34,131 bases of DNA from Pseudomonas sp. GD03858. GTDB lineage: Bacteria > Pseudomonadota > Gammaproteobacteria > Pseudomonadales > Pseudomonadaceae. The notes below the pieces were generated by a model. That model was not told the origin of the DNA, made no database searches, and saw only the letters and a list, made by a program, of their open reading frames with translations. The stretch lies in assembly GCF_029840925.1 (NCBI RefSeq), contig NZ_JAOCDM010000051.1, positions 1 to 34,131 of the forward strand, read 5' to 3'. This document shows positions 8,704 through 15,826 of this stretch, one piece after another (the stretch's first letter is position 1; every line of letters starts with the position of its first letter). The translations under genes and the position numbers were made by a program.

Positions 8704-10191
8704 TCAGGCACTGGGTCGGTACTGCAACGCCTCCGCCAGATGCCGCCTGGCAATGGCATGCGCCCCCTCGAGGTCCGCCAGTGTGCGGGCGACCTTCAGT
8801 AGCCGGTGCGCTGCCCGCAGCGACAGCGTCAGGCGTTCGCAGGCCTGCTCCAACCAGGCCTGGTCAACAGGTTCCAGCGGGCAGTGTCGGCGCAACCCCT
8901 TGAGGTCGAGAAACGCATTGGCGCAGCCCTGTCGGCGTTGTTGCAGCTGCCGTGCCTCGGCTACCTGCAGGCCAACGCTGGCGCTGGTCTCGCCGCTGGG
9001 CTGATGGGTCAGCACGGTACTTTCCCGGGCCACCGTCAGGTGCAGGTCGATGCGGTCGAGCAAGGGGCCGGAGAGCTTGTTGCGGTAGCGCTGGATTTGC
9101 TCGCTGCTGCAACGGCAGCGGCCGGTGGGGTCGCCCAGGTAGCCGCAGGGGCAGGGGTTCATCGCCGCCACCAGCTGAAAGCGCGCTGGAAAGCGCACCC
9201 GATCCTTGGCCCGGGCCACCACGATCTCGCCGGACTCCAGCGGCTCGCGCAGCACCTCCAGCACACGCCGTTCGAATTCGGGCAACTCGTCGAGAAACAA
9301 GACGCCATGGTGCGCCAGGGTGATCTCGCCGGGCTGCGGGCGGCTGCCACCGCCCACTAGTGCCGGGCCGGAGGCGGAGTGGTGCGGATGGCGAAATGGC
9401 CTCTGTGGCCAGCAGTCGAGCGGGGCATGGCCGCTGACCGAGCGAATCGCCGCCACCTCCAGCGCCTCGCGCTCGTCCAGCGGTGGCAGCAGCCCAGGCA
9501 GGCGGCTGGCGAGCAGGGTCTTGCCGGTGCCCGGCGGGCCGGTGAACAGCAGGTTGTGCGCGCCGGCCGCGGCCACCAGCAGGGCGCGCTTGGCCGCGAA
9601 CTGGCCCTGGACTTCGCTGAGGTCGGGATAAGGGCGTTGCTCCAGCAACAGGCCGTTGGCCGCGTAGGGAGACAACGTCGGCTGCCCGTTGAGGTGGGCC
9701 ACCAGCTCTTGCAGATGACCCACCGCATACACCACAAGGCCGCTGGCCAGGCAGGCCTCTTCGGCGTTCTCCCGGGGCACTACCAGGGCCCTGCCGGCGT
9801 CCCGAGCCGCCAGCGCGGCGGGCAGCACGCCGTTCACCGGGCGCAGCGCGCCGGACAGGGCCAGTTCGCCCAGGCATTCGATATCACCGAGCATGCCCAC
9901 CGGCACCTGGCCATTGGCGGCGAGGATGCCCAAGGCGATGGCCAGGTCGTAGCGGCCACCGTCCTTGGGCAGGTCGGCGGGGGCGAGGTTCTGGGTGATG
10001 CGCCGGGCGGGGTAGTCCAGCCCGGAATTGACGATGGCGCTGCGCACCCGATCCTTGCTCTCCTTGACCGTGGCCTCCGGCAGGCCGACCAGGGTGAGGG
10101 TGGGCAGGCCGTTGGCCAGGTGGGTTTCGACGCTCACGGCGGGCGCCTGCACGCCGACCTGGGCGCGGCTGTGGACAAGGGCGAGGGACAT
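8704..10191 (-). CDS. comM: YifB/ComM-family Mg-chelatase-like AAA+ ATPase
   Basis: A 495-residue protein, the usual size for ComM, a hexameric helicase that promotes branch migration during natural transformation in other bacteria. The N-terminal Lon-protease-like fold begins MSLALVHSRAQVG. The AAA+ core has Walker A GPPGTGKT, Walker B-type GVLFLDELPEF, the PHHSAS motif, and a CPCGYLGDPTGRCRC cysteine cluster. The C-terminal Mg-chelatase lid includes LSGPLLDRIDLH. The start at 10191 is preceded by GGAG and matches the family start; an upstream extension in frame (to 10239) is not family-like. Transcribed away from the Lrp regulator gene, leaving a 234-base divergent promoter region. In other pseudomonads I recall comM lying close to ubiK-glnK-amtB; here about 14.7 kb separates them. 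Confidence 0.93.
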   Translation of the reverse strand: MSLALVHSRAQVGVQAPAVSVETHLANGLPTLTLVGLPEATVKESKDRVRSAIVNSGLDYPARRITQNLAPADLPKDGGRYDLAIALGILAANGQVPVGMLGDIECLGELALSGALRPVNGVLPAALAARDAGRALVVPRENAEEACLASGLVVYAVGHLQELVAHLNGQPTLSPYAANGLLLEQRPYPDLSEVQGQFAAKRALLVAAAGAHNLLFTGPPGTGKTLLASRLPGLLPPLDEREALEVAAIRSVSGHAPLDCWPQRPFRHPHHSASGPALVGGGSRPQPGEITLAHHGVLFLDELPEFERRVLEVLREPLESGEIVVARAKDRVRFPARFQLVAAMNPCPCGYLGDPTGRCRCSSEQIQRYRNKLSGPLLDRIDLHLTVARESTVLTHQPSGETSASVGLQVAEARQLQQRRQGCANAFLDLKGLRRHCPLEPVDQAWLEQACERLTLSLRAAHRLLKVARTLADLEGAHAIARRHLAEALQYRPSA

Positions 10192-10425
10192 GGAACACTC
10201 CGTGCTGACTGGCAAAGGCCGCGTCCTGCGGCCCGGCAAAGCTTAGTGGCGTGCGCCGGGCTGAGGCCGGAAAGAATGCATCGGGGTTTTTCGCAAGGCG
10301 CGGTCACGGCGCGGGCTGCTTGCTGTCGGCGGGGCTGCCGAGCATCATGCCTCGAAAATGTCGTGCCACCGCCAGCCGATCCCGGCGCTGGCACGCGTGC
10401 CAATAAAAGCCTGGATAGAGAAACG

Positions 10426-10848
10426 ATGATCGACAAAACGGATGAGCAGATCCTTCAGATCCTGAAGCATAACGCCCGCACCAGCCTGGCCGAGATCGCT
10501 CGCCGGGTACACAAGTCGCGGACTGCCGTCGAATCGCGTATCAACCGGCTGCTGGAGAGCGGCAAGATCCTCAAGTTCACCATCGAACTGGCGCAGGACG
10601 TGCGATCCAGCAACCAGACGGCGTTTCTCCTGCTGACCTTCAGGGACAAGAAGTGCCATGAGGTCTTCCCCTTGCTGAAAGTGATGCCGGGCGTGGTGCG
10701 CGGCTACTCGATCTTCGGCGAGCTCGACATGATCCTGGAAGTGAACTACGTACGGTTCGAGGAACTGATGCAGCTGAAGGAGCGCATCACGGCGCTGGAG
10801 GCTGTCGCCGAGATCGTCGTCAACCCGGTTCTGAAGGTGTGGCAATAA
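10426..10848 (+). CDS. Lrp/AsnC-family transcriptional regulator
   Basis: A 140-residue protein. Residues 1-60 form the winged helix-turn-helix (DEQILQILKHNARTSLAEIA, then KSRTAVESRINRLLESGKI). Residues about 65-135 form the RAM/AsnC ligand-binding fold ending VAEIVVNPVLKVW. The family binds amino acids and controls amino-acid metabolism or export. It is encoded 120 bases upstream of the SznF-like operon in the same direction, with a palindrome just past its stop (10858-10876). It is therefore the likely local regulator of that operon, perhaps sensing the pathway's amino acid substrate. ATG 10426 starts the canonical domain; the longer frame upstream is a shadow of comM. The ribosome site (GAGAAACG) is weak. 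Confidence 0.88.
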   Translation: MIDKTDEQILQILKHNARTSLAEIARRVHKSRTAVESRINRLLESGKILKFTIELAQDVRSSNQTAFLLLTFRDKKCHEVFPLLKVMPGVVRGYSIFGELDMILEVNYVRFEELMQLKERITALEAVAEIVVNPVLKVWQ

Positions 10849-10857
10849 TGACTAACG

Positions 10858-10876
10858 GATAGTGAAAATTACTATC
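10858..10876. promoter_or_regulatory. Candidate Lrp-type operator
   Basis: GATAGT-GAAAATT-ACTATC is a perfect 6-base inverted repeat with an AT-rich centre, the usual form of Lrp/AsnC sites. It sits 10 bases after the regulator gene stop and 93 bases before the start of the SznF-like gene. A TAGAAT hexamer at 10920-10925 could be the operon -10; no convincing -35 is visible. Confidence 0.45.
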
Positions 10877-10968
10877 GACACCTGCGTTTTTGCACTTACT
10901 TGCTATTTGGACGCGTTGTTAGAATTGCCCAACTCTTGGTTCTTTGTTCTCAATGGACGGGTTGGGTA

Positions 10969-12354
10969 ATGATAGGGACAATCAAAAATCAGCAGCATGA
11001 TAGTGTCGGTAATCATCTGTTTCAGGCACTGAGTTTTTATGGCGGTTCTTCGCACTTCTCTTCCGCCACTCGCTTTTATAGTCATTCACCGTTCTTTCGC
11101 CCCAGTCGCCCGCAGGACATCAGCGAGTCGCTGTTGAATGATTCGGCGTCGGTCAATGACCTGGCGAGTAACAACTATCTGCTGGCGCAGCGCTTGTTGT
11201 TGAATATCTATGAGCAAGACCTGGTATTCCTGCCCCAGGCGCCGAACAAACTGGACCTGCAGGAGTTCAAGAGCTTCTACGATCCGGAGCTGGCGGCCTG
11301 CGGCAAGCTCATTCGCCCGGCACTGGAGCATTTCGTCTTCGATTGGCTGGAAAAGGAAGTCGACATCAGCGGCCCTTGGTGCCTGGACGCATTCCTGACC
11401 CACACCCAGCAGGTGCTCGACGACATCGCCAAGGGTGAATCCAGCCTGCACCGGGAACTGACCGGCAGCCGGAATCCGCAGCAGGCGGCCAGGTACTTCC
11501 TGGTGCAGTGCGCCGGCGATTTCCTGAGCGAAGCCTCGGCCATGGCGCGCAATGTATTGGGTAACTTTGGCAGCCATACCAGTGAACTGTTCAAGATACT
11601 CATCGATGAATATGGCTATGGCGTCGACGAGAAGAAACACAGTTCCATTTTCGAAGAAATGTTGAAGCAGGCCGGGTTGTCACACCATATTCATCACTAT
11701 TGGCAGTTCTATAGCGCTTCTTCGCTCGCGCTGATCAATTACTTCCATTATGTGTCCGCCAACCATGGCTCGCTGTTCCGCTATATTGGCGCCATGTATT
11801 TCACCGAGGCGACACTGGCCTTCACCACGCGCCATCAGTCGCGCGCGATCAAGGACGTATTCGCTGGCAGCGTGCCGACGCTTTATTTCGACGAGCACAA
11901 TCATATCGATGTGCACCATGGCCGCATGGCGCTGCACAAGTTGATCATTCCGCTGGTGAAGCAATATGGCGACGCCATCATTCCCGACCTGCTGCGTGGC
12001 TTCGAGGAGTTCCGGCTGCTGCAGGACAAGGCGGATGCGGAAATGTACAGCCATATTCACTGGCATGACCGTCTGGCCGAATGCCAGGCCCAGGCCGCGG
12101 CGTTGCGCCCGCTGCGCACGCCCGACATGTTCTTCAAGGAGCTGCGCGGCGAGCTGTCGGTCACCCACGTCCACCCTGTCGACGAACTGTTCTGGGTCGA
12201 AGAGGGGCAGCTGGAGTTCGTCGCCGGTCCTGAACAGAAGATCGTGCTCAATGCCGGCGAAGGCATCGTGATCCCCAAGGGCATGCTGCATGGCACCTTG
12301 GTGCTCAGTGACAGCTGCGATTATTCGGTGACGGCCCTGGGAGCGCAGGCATGA
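10969..12354 (+). CDS. SznF-like diiron (haem-oxygenase-like) oxygenase fused to a C-terminal cupin
   Basis: A 461-residue protein. Residues about 120-345 form a haem-oxygenase-like diiron domain; residues about 385-455 form a small cupin. SznF (471 residues) has this same order: its central domain hydroxylates N-methyl-arginine twice, and its cupin iron rearranges the product into an N-nitrosourea. From memory, SznF diiron ligands are Glu189, Glu215, His225, Glu281, His311, Asp315 and His318. Here Glu188, Glu214, His224, Glu280, His310, Asp314 and His317 occur with a constant offset of one. The SznF cupin ligands His407, His409 and His448 correspond to His400, His402 and His441, with a constant offset of seven. 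I infer a functional enzyme on a guanidine-bearing amino acid. ATG 10969 was chosen: the frame's earlier start is a TTG without a ribosome site. Its stop overlaps the Rieske start (ATGA). Confidence 0.88.
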   Translation: MIGTIKNQQHDSVGNHLFQALSFYGGSSHFSSATRFYSHSPFFRPSRPQDISESLLNDSASVNDLASNNYLLAQRLLLNIYEQDLVFLPQAPNKLDLQEFKSFYDPELAACGKLIRPALEHFVFDWLEKEVDISGPWCLDAFLTHTQQVLDDIAKGESSLHRELTGSRNPQQAARYFLVQCAGDFLSEASAMARNVLGNFGSHTSELFKILIDEYGYGVDEKKHSSIFEEMLKQAGLSHHIHHYWQFYSASSLALINYFHYVSANHGSLFRYIGAMYFTEATLAFTTRHQSRAIKDVFAGSVPTLYFDEHNHIDVHHGRMALHKLIIPLVKQYGDAIIPDLLRGFEEFRLLQDKADAEMYSHIHWHDRLAECQAQAAALRPLRTPDMFFKELRGELSVTHVHPVDELFWVEEGQLEFVAGPEQKIVLNAGEGIVIPKGMLHGTLVLSDSCDYSVTALGAQA

Positions 12355-12653
12355 AGGTTTTCCACAGCCCAGACGCGGCGATCAACCGGGTGCAGGTGGG
12401 CGAGACCCTGTACTTCCGCAACAGCGGGCCGAAAGGCGCGCAGTTCCTGCCCGCGACCTGCCCGCACCGGGGCGGCCCCCTGCACCTGGGCAAGGCCTCC
12501 GGCGATGGCCAGGACATCGTCTGCCCGTGGCATGACATCCCCTACAAGACTTGTCGGCTGGAGCGCAAGGCACTGGTCAGCGTGAGGGTCGGCAATCAGT
12601 TGTCGTTCATCGTGCCCCACGCCGTGCCAGTCGAAACCTGGCAAGTGCTGTGA
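12351..12653 (+). CDS. Small Rieske [2Fe-2S] ferredoxin
   Basis: A 100-residue single-domain protein. The cluster motif is complete: Cys37-Pro-His39 in CPHRGGPLHLG and Cys58-Pro-Trp-His61 in CPWHD, the CxH...CxxH arrangement of Rieske proteins. It is cytosolic, with no signal or membrane segment. The gene overlaps the stop of the SznF-like gene by ATGA, so the two are translationally coupled and probably made in fixed ratio. I infer that it feeds electrons to the diiron centre of its neighbour, which must be reduced to react with oxygen. A catalytic role is unlikely because there is no oxygenase alpha-subunit domain. No dedicated reductase is encoded nearby, so a housekeeping one would be needed. 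Confidence 0.9.
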   Translation: MKVFHSPDAAINRVQVGETLYFRNSGPKGAQFLPATCPHRGGPLHLGKASGDGQDIVCPWHDIPYKTCRLERKALVSVRVGNQLSFIVPHAVPVETWQVL

Positions 12654-12672
12654 GCCACCAAGGAGCAGGCCA

Positions 12673-13854
12673 ATGAAGACCAAGACATCCCTCACGACCT
12701 TCTACGCGACGGTCACTTTGTTCACCGCCCTCGACATGGCCATGGTCATCGCCATGGTCTGGTACGGGCTGAAAGTTACCGGGTCGGCGGTGCTGCTGGG
12801 GACCACGCTGTGCGTGGCGACTCTGGTGCCCTATATCGTCGAGCGTGTCATGGCCCGTTTCGGGCGCGTGACCCTGAGCATGCGGCGGCTGGTACTCACC
12901 CGTCTGATCATCTTCGCCGCGGTGGGGCTGCTGAGCCTGACCTCGGTGATCCAGGTCCCGGTGGGCTTCCTGCTGATAGCCTTCCTGGTCGGCATGACCG
13001 ACTACTTCACCATCAGCACCCTGGAAGCCAGCAACACCAAGCTGGTCCTGGCCGGAAAGCTGAGCAGCGACGCGTCGTCGCGGCTGATGCAGACGTCGAT
13101 CCAGATCGGCGCGTTCGGCGGCGCCTTGCTAGGGGGCGTGGTGGTCGATGCCTTCAGCCTGACGGCCGTGCTGCAGGGTATCTCCCTGGTGGCCATCGGT
13201 TCGCTGGCGTTGGCTTTCGTGCTCGATGAGCATCAGCAGCCAGAGGAGGGCGACAGCGTGTCGGTCGAGTCGCGCCCTGCGCGCCAGGCGATACCCGGCA
13301 AGATCGTCATGCTCATCGTTGCGCTGGGCATGATCGGCTTCCATATCGGTGCCTTCAACAGCCTGGTGCCGATCGTGTTCCAGCAACTCAACAGCTGGAG
13401 CGCCGCGCAGTTCGGCATCGCCAGCGGGCTCGCCGGGCTCGGCGCCTTCAGCGCCGCCGTGCTGACCCGAGTGCGTCTACCGTATCTGCTGTGCCTGGCG
13501 TTCATCGTCGCGGCCGACGCGCTGATCGTGTTCGCGCAGAGCACGGTGCTGATTGGCATCGCCACCTTTGGTCTGGGCTTCTCCATCAACTACCTGCGTA
13601 TCGCGTTGCGCAAACACCTGATCGAGGCGGCCGCGGACAGTGCCACGGCGGACACCTTCGCGTCGCAGAGTGCGTTCGTCTACCTGATGCTCAGTGGCTC
13701 CGCGCCGATGTTGCTGACGTTGCTGGCCTCGGCCAGCGTGTTCGGCCTCGACGCGGCCCGCCCGCTGATGATTTGCGCCGCGTTGCTCCTGGGCCTGGCA
13801 GCGCTGGGTTGGCAGCTGGCGTCTTCTCGTTCACCTTCTGTGGCAACGGAGTAA
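12673..13854 (+). CDS. MFS transporter, probable product exporter
   Basis: A 393-residue inner-membrane protein with about 11-12 hydrophobic segments in two halves, joined by a polar loop near residues 185-210 (DEHQQPEEGDSVSVESRPAR). Overall size and pattern are those of drug-efflux-type major facilitator proteins. No substrate-specific motif was recognised. AAGGAG lies 8 bases before the ATG; the gene starts 19 bases after the Rieske stop and ends 6 bases before the ATP-grasp start. Position inside the operon suggests export of the final product and hence self-protection, though import of a precursor cannot be excluded. Confidence 0.85.
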   Translation: MKTKTSLTTFYATVTLFTALDMAMVIAMVWYGLKVTGSAVLLGTTLCVATLVPYIVERVMARFGRVTLSMRRLVLTRLIIFAAVGLLSLTSVIQVPVGFLLIAFLVGMTDYFTISTLEASNTKLVLAGKLSSDASSRLMQTSIQIGAFGGALLGGVVVDAFSLTAVLQGISLVAIGSLALAFVLDEHQQPEEGDSVSVESRPARQAIPGKIVMLIVALGMIGFHIGAFNSLVPIVFQQLNSWSAAQFGIASGLAGLGAFSAAVLTRVRLPYLLCLAFIVAADALIVFAQSTVLIGIATFGLGFSINYLRIALRKHLIEAAADSATADTFASQSAFVYLMLSGSAPMLLTLLASASVFGLDAARPLMICAALLLGLAALGWQLASSRSPSVATE

Positions 13855-13860
13855 AAAGTC

Positions 13861-15102
13861 ATGGAAAAATTCGTGATCCTGGTGGATCCGTTGTCGACCG
13901 GGCGTCTTTATGCGCCCGTGTTCAAGGCCCGAGGCTTCAAGTGCATCGCAGTGATTTCCTCCCGGGAGCTGCCGGCGCATTTCATCAACGACCTGCAGAG
14001 CGACGACTTCGAAGAGACCTTCTATTGGGACGAGGCACTGTTGCCGACGTTCAGGGACTTGCCGGTCAGCGCGGTGGTCGCCGGTTGTGAGACAGCGGTC
14101 TACCTGGCGGACCACATCGCCGAGCAGCTTGGCGTGCGCGGTAACCGCGAGTCCAGCAGTGCGCGTCGTCGGCAAAAGTTCGTCATGCAGGCCGCCTTGA
14201 AGGACAGCAACCTGGCGCACATCGAGTCGCGGCTGGTCACTTCGGTCGACGCAATCAACGAATGCCTGCACGGGCTGGACGAGCATCGCGACTATGTGGT
14301 CAAGCCGATCAACTCGGCGGCCACCGATGGCGTGGTGTTCGCCCAGGGCCGCACCGGTGTGCAGCAGGCCCTGCTGGTGGCCGGCTGGGACCAGATCAAC
14401 GACCTTGGCGAGGTCAACCAGGGCTTCATCGTCCAGCCTTTCGTCGCCGGCCCCGAGTATGTCGTGGACATGGTGGCGTTCGGCTCCAGCTACGTGATCG
14501 CCTCGGTCTGCAAGTACAAGAAGATCGCGCGCAATGGCGGGCAGTTCGTCTACGAGAGCCTGGATATCCTCGACCCCGCGTTGTCTGAGCTGCAGCCTTT
14601 GATCGACTACGCACGCCAGGCGGCAGCGGCGTTGGACATCGTGGTCGGACCGATCCACATGGAGATCATCTGGGCGGACGAGGGGCCGGTCATGATCGAG
14701 GCCGGGGCGCGCCTGCATGGTGGTGTCGCGCCTTCGCTGTTCACCAGTACCTACCATCCGGCCCTGGTCGATCTCGCGGTGCAAAGCTATCTGTGTGATG
14801 ACGTACATGCACGGACCGACAAGGTCAGCCTGGTGGCGCACGGGCAAGTCGGCTTTTTCTATGCCGATAGCCGACGCCCATTCTCGCTGCCTGGGGCTGC
14901 CGCGCTCGACGAGGCCAAGGCGGTCGCGGGCTACAAAGGCCACAAGTACTTCGTCGAGCCAGGGCAGGCCACGGCTCCGACGATCGATTTCGCCACCTGC
15001 CCAGGCCTGTTCTGGCTCAGCCATGCCCAGGCCGAAGGGGTGACGGCGGGGGCCGAGCGCCTGCGTGCCTTGCTGTGGAACGAACAGGAAACCGACCAGT
15101 GA
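13861..15102 (+). CDS. ATP-grasp ligase (amino-acid/dipeptide ligase type)
   Basis: A 413-residue protein with an ATP-grasp fold. It has an N-terminal pre-ATP-grasp Rossmann-like region (FVILVDPLSTGRLYAPVFKARG), nucleotide-binding Lys148 in YVVKPINSAATDGVVF, the GFIVQPFVAGPEYVVDM strand at 188-204, and Mg-binding Glu268 (HMEII) and Glu280 in MIEAGARLHGG. It resembles the L-amino-acid ligase / BacD-like branch, which joins a carboxylate to an amine through an acyl phosphate. In this operon it probably couples the SznF-type product to a second amino acid, or amidates it; partner and order of events are unknown. GGAG before the start overlaps the MFS stop. Its own stop overlaps the next gene's likely GTG start. 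Confidence 0.87.
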   Translation: MEKFVILVDPLSTGRLYAPVFKARGFKCIAVISSRELPAHFINDLQSDDFEETFYWDEALLPTFRDLPVSAVVAGCETAVYLADHIAEQLGVRGNRESSSARRRQKFVMQAALKDSNLAHIESRLVTSVDAINECLHGLDEHRDYVVKPINSAATDGVVFAQGRTGVQQALLVAGWDQINDLGEVNQGFIVQPFVAGPEYVVDMVAFGSSYVIASVCKYKKIARNGGQFVYESLDILDPALSELQPLIDYARQAAAALDIVVGPIHMEIIWADEGPVMIEAGARLHGGVAPSLFTSTYHPALVDLAVQSYLCDDVHARTDKVSLVAHGQVGFFYADSRRPFSLPGAAALDEAKAVAGYKGHKYFVEPGQATAPTIDFATCPGLFWLSHAQAEGVTAGAERLRALLWNEQETDQ

Positions 15103-15776
15103 GCGATGCCAGACTACGTGTTCGCCCATGCGCCGCGGCGGTGGGTGTCAGCAATCCCTGTGCGGCGGTCATCTCGAATATCCGGGTGACACAGGAGCCG
15201 ACCTATCTTGCGGTGCTGCAGGAAAACCTCAACGCTATTGCCGAGCGGATGGGCACATTGGAGGACGATCCGGTGTTCACCGGGTTCGCCAGTCAGCTGG
15301 CGCGCCTGGGCTACCCAGGAACGATGAGCGCCAACGAGCGGCTGCTGAAGAATTTCGTCGCGCGTGGGGTCAAGTCGATCAACACGCTCGTCGATGCCTA
15401 TAACGCGGTGGCCATTCGGCACGGCATCAGCATCGGAGCGCACCGCTTCGATGAGGACCTGGACATCGAAGTCTTTCGTGCCCGGGAACCGGTGCGCATC
15501 CACCCGATGTTTGCCCGCAAGGCTCATGACGTGCCGCCCGGCGACCTGCTCTATGCGGTGCAGGGGCAGCCCTTGGCAGTGCTGGGCAGTCTGGACGCCG
15601 ACTCCCATGGGCACCGCATCACCGCGGATGTGGAGCGGGTGGTGGTGGTGATCCTGGGGCATGAACGCACCTCGGCGGCGTTCAATCGTGCGCGCATCGC
15701 CGAGGTGATCGAGTTGTTGGGCCAGAGCATGCCGAAGATGCAGGCGCATTTTCTGGAGACAGTGCTCGAGACGTAG
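15099..15776 (+). CDS. Stand-alone B3/4 domain protein (PheT-editing-like), candidate trans-editing self-resistance factor
   Basis: A 225-residue protein. The region from about residue 80 on (ERLLKNFVARGVKSINTLVD, then AYNAVAIRHGISIGAHRFDE) matches the B3/4 domain that in bacterial PheRS beta subunits hydrolyses mischarged tRNA. Free-standing relatives include CtdA, described in a canavanine-degrading Pseudomonas as removing canavanine from tRNA-Arg. Because the operon begins with an SznF-like arginine-type oxygenase, I infer that this protein clears tRNA-Arg charged with the toxic pathway product or intermediate. The start chosen is GTG 15099, which forms GTGA with the preceding stop and has CAGGAAA upstream; ATG 15075 in frame is an alternative. 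It is the last gene of the operon. Function is inferred; the domain call is firm. Confidence 0.78.
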   Translation: MSDARLRVRPCAAAVGVSNPCAAVISNIRVTQEPTYLAVLQENLNAIAERMGTLEDDPVFTGFASQLARLGYPGTMSANERLLKNFVARGVKSINTLVDAYNAVAIRHGISIGAHRFDEDLDIEVFRAREPVRIHPMFARKAHDVPPGDLLYAVQGQPLAVLGSLDADSHGHRITADVERVVVVILGHERTSAAFNRARIAEVIELLGQSMPKMQAHFLETVLET

Positions 15777-15798
15777 CGCCAGAACCAACGCATCCACG

Positions 15799-15820
15799 GC
15801 GGGGCGCATCGGCGCCCCGC
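15799..15820 (+). terminator. Terminator hairpin at the end of the SznF-like operon
   Basis: A perfect 9-base stem (GCGGGGCGC/GCGCCCCGC) with a 4-base loop, between two convergent genes. The flanking T-run is poor (TTCGCTTC), so termination may be partial or shared by both strands. Confidence 0.6.
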
Positions 15821-15826
15821 TTCGCT

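Noticed and set aside
8373..8759. 128-codon minus-strand frame upstream of the Rhs gene
   Set aside because: No ribosome site, no domain, overlaps the 3' end of comM; composition does not look coding.
10969..12354. Calling the first operon gene a plain haem oxygenase or TenA-like protein
   Set aside because: It has the seven-ligand diiron set and a C-terminal three-His cupin, which those families lack; SznF-like is the better fit.
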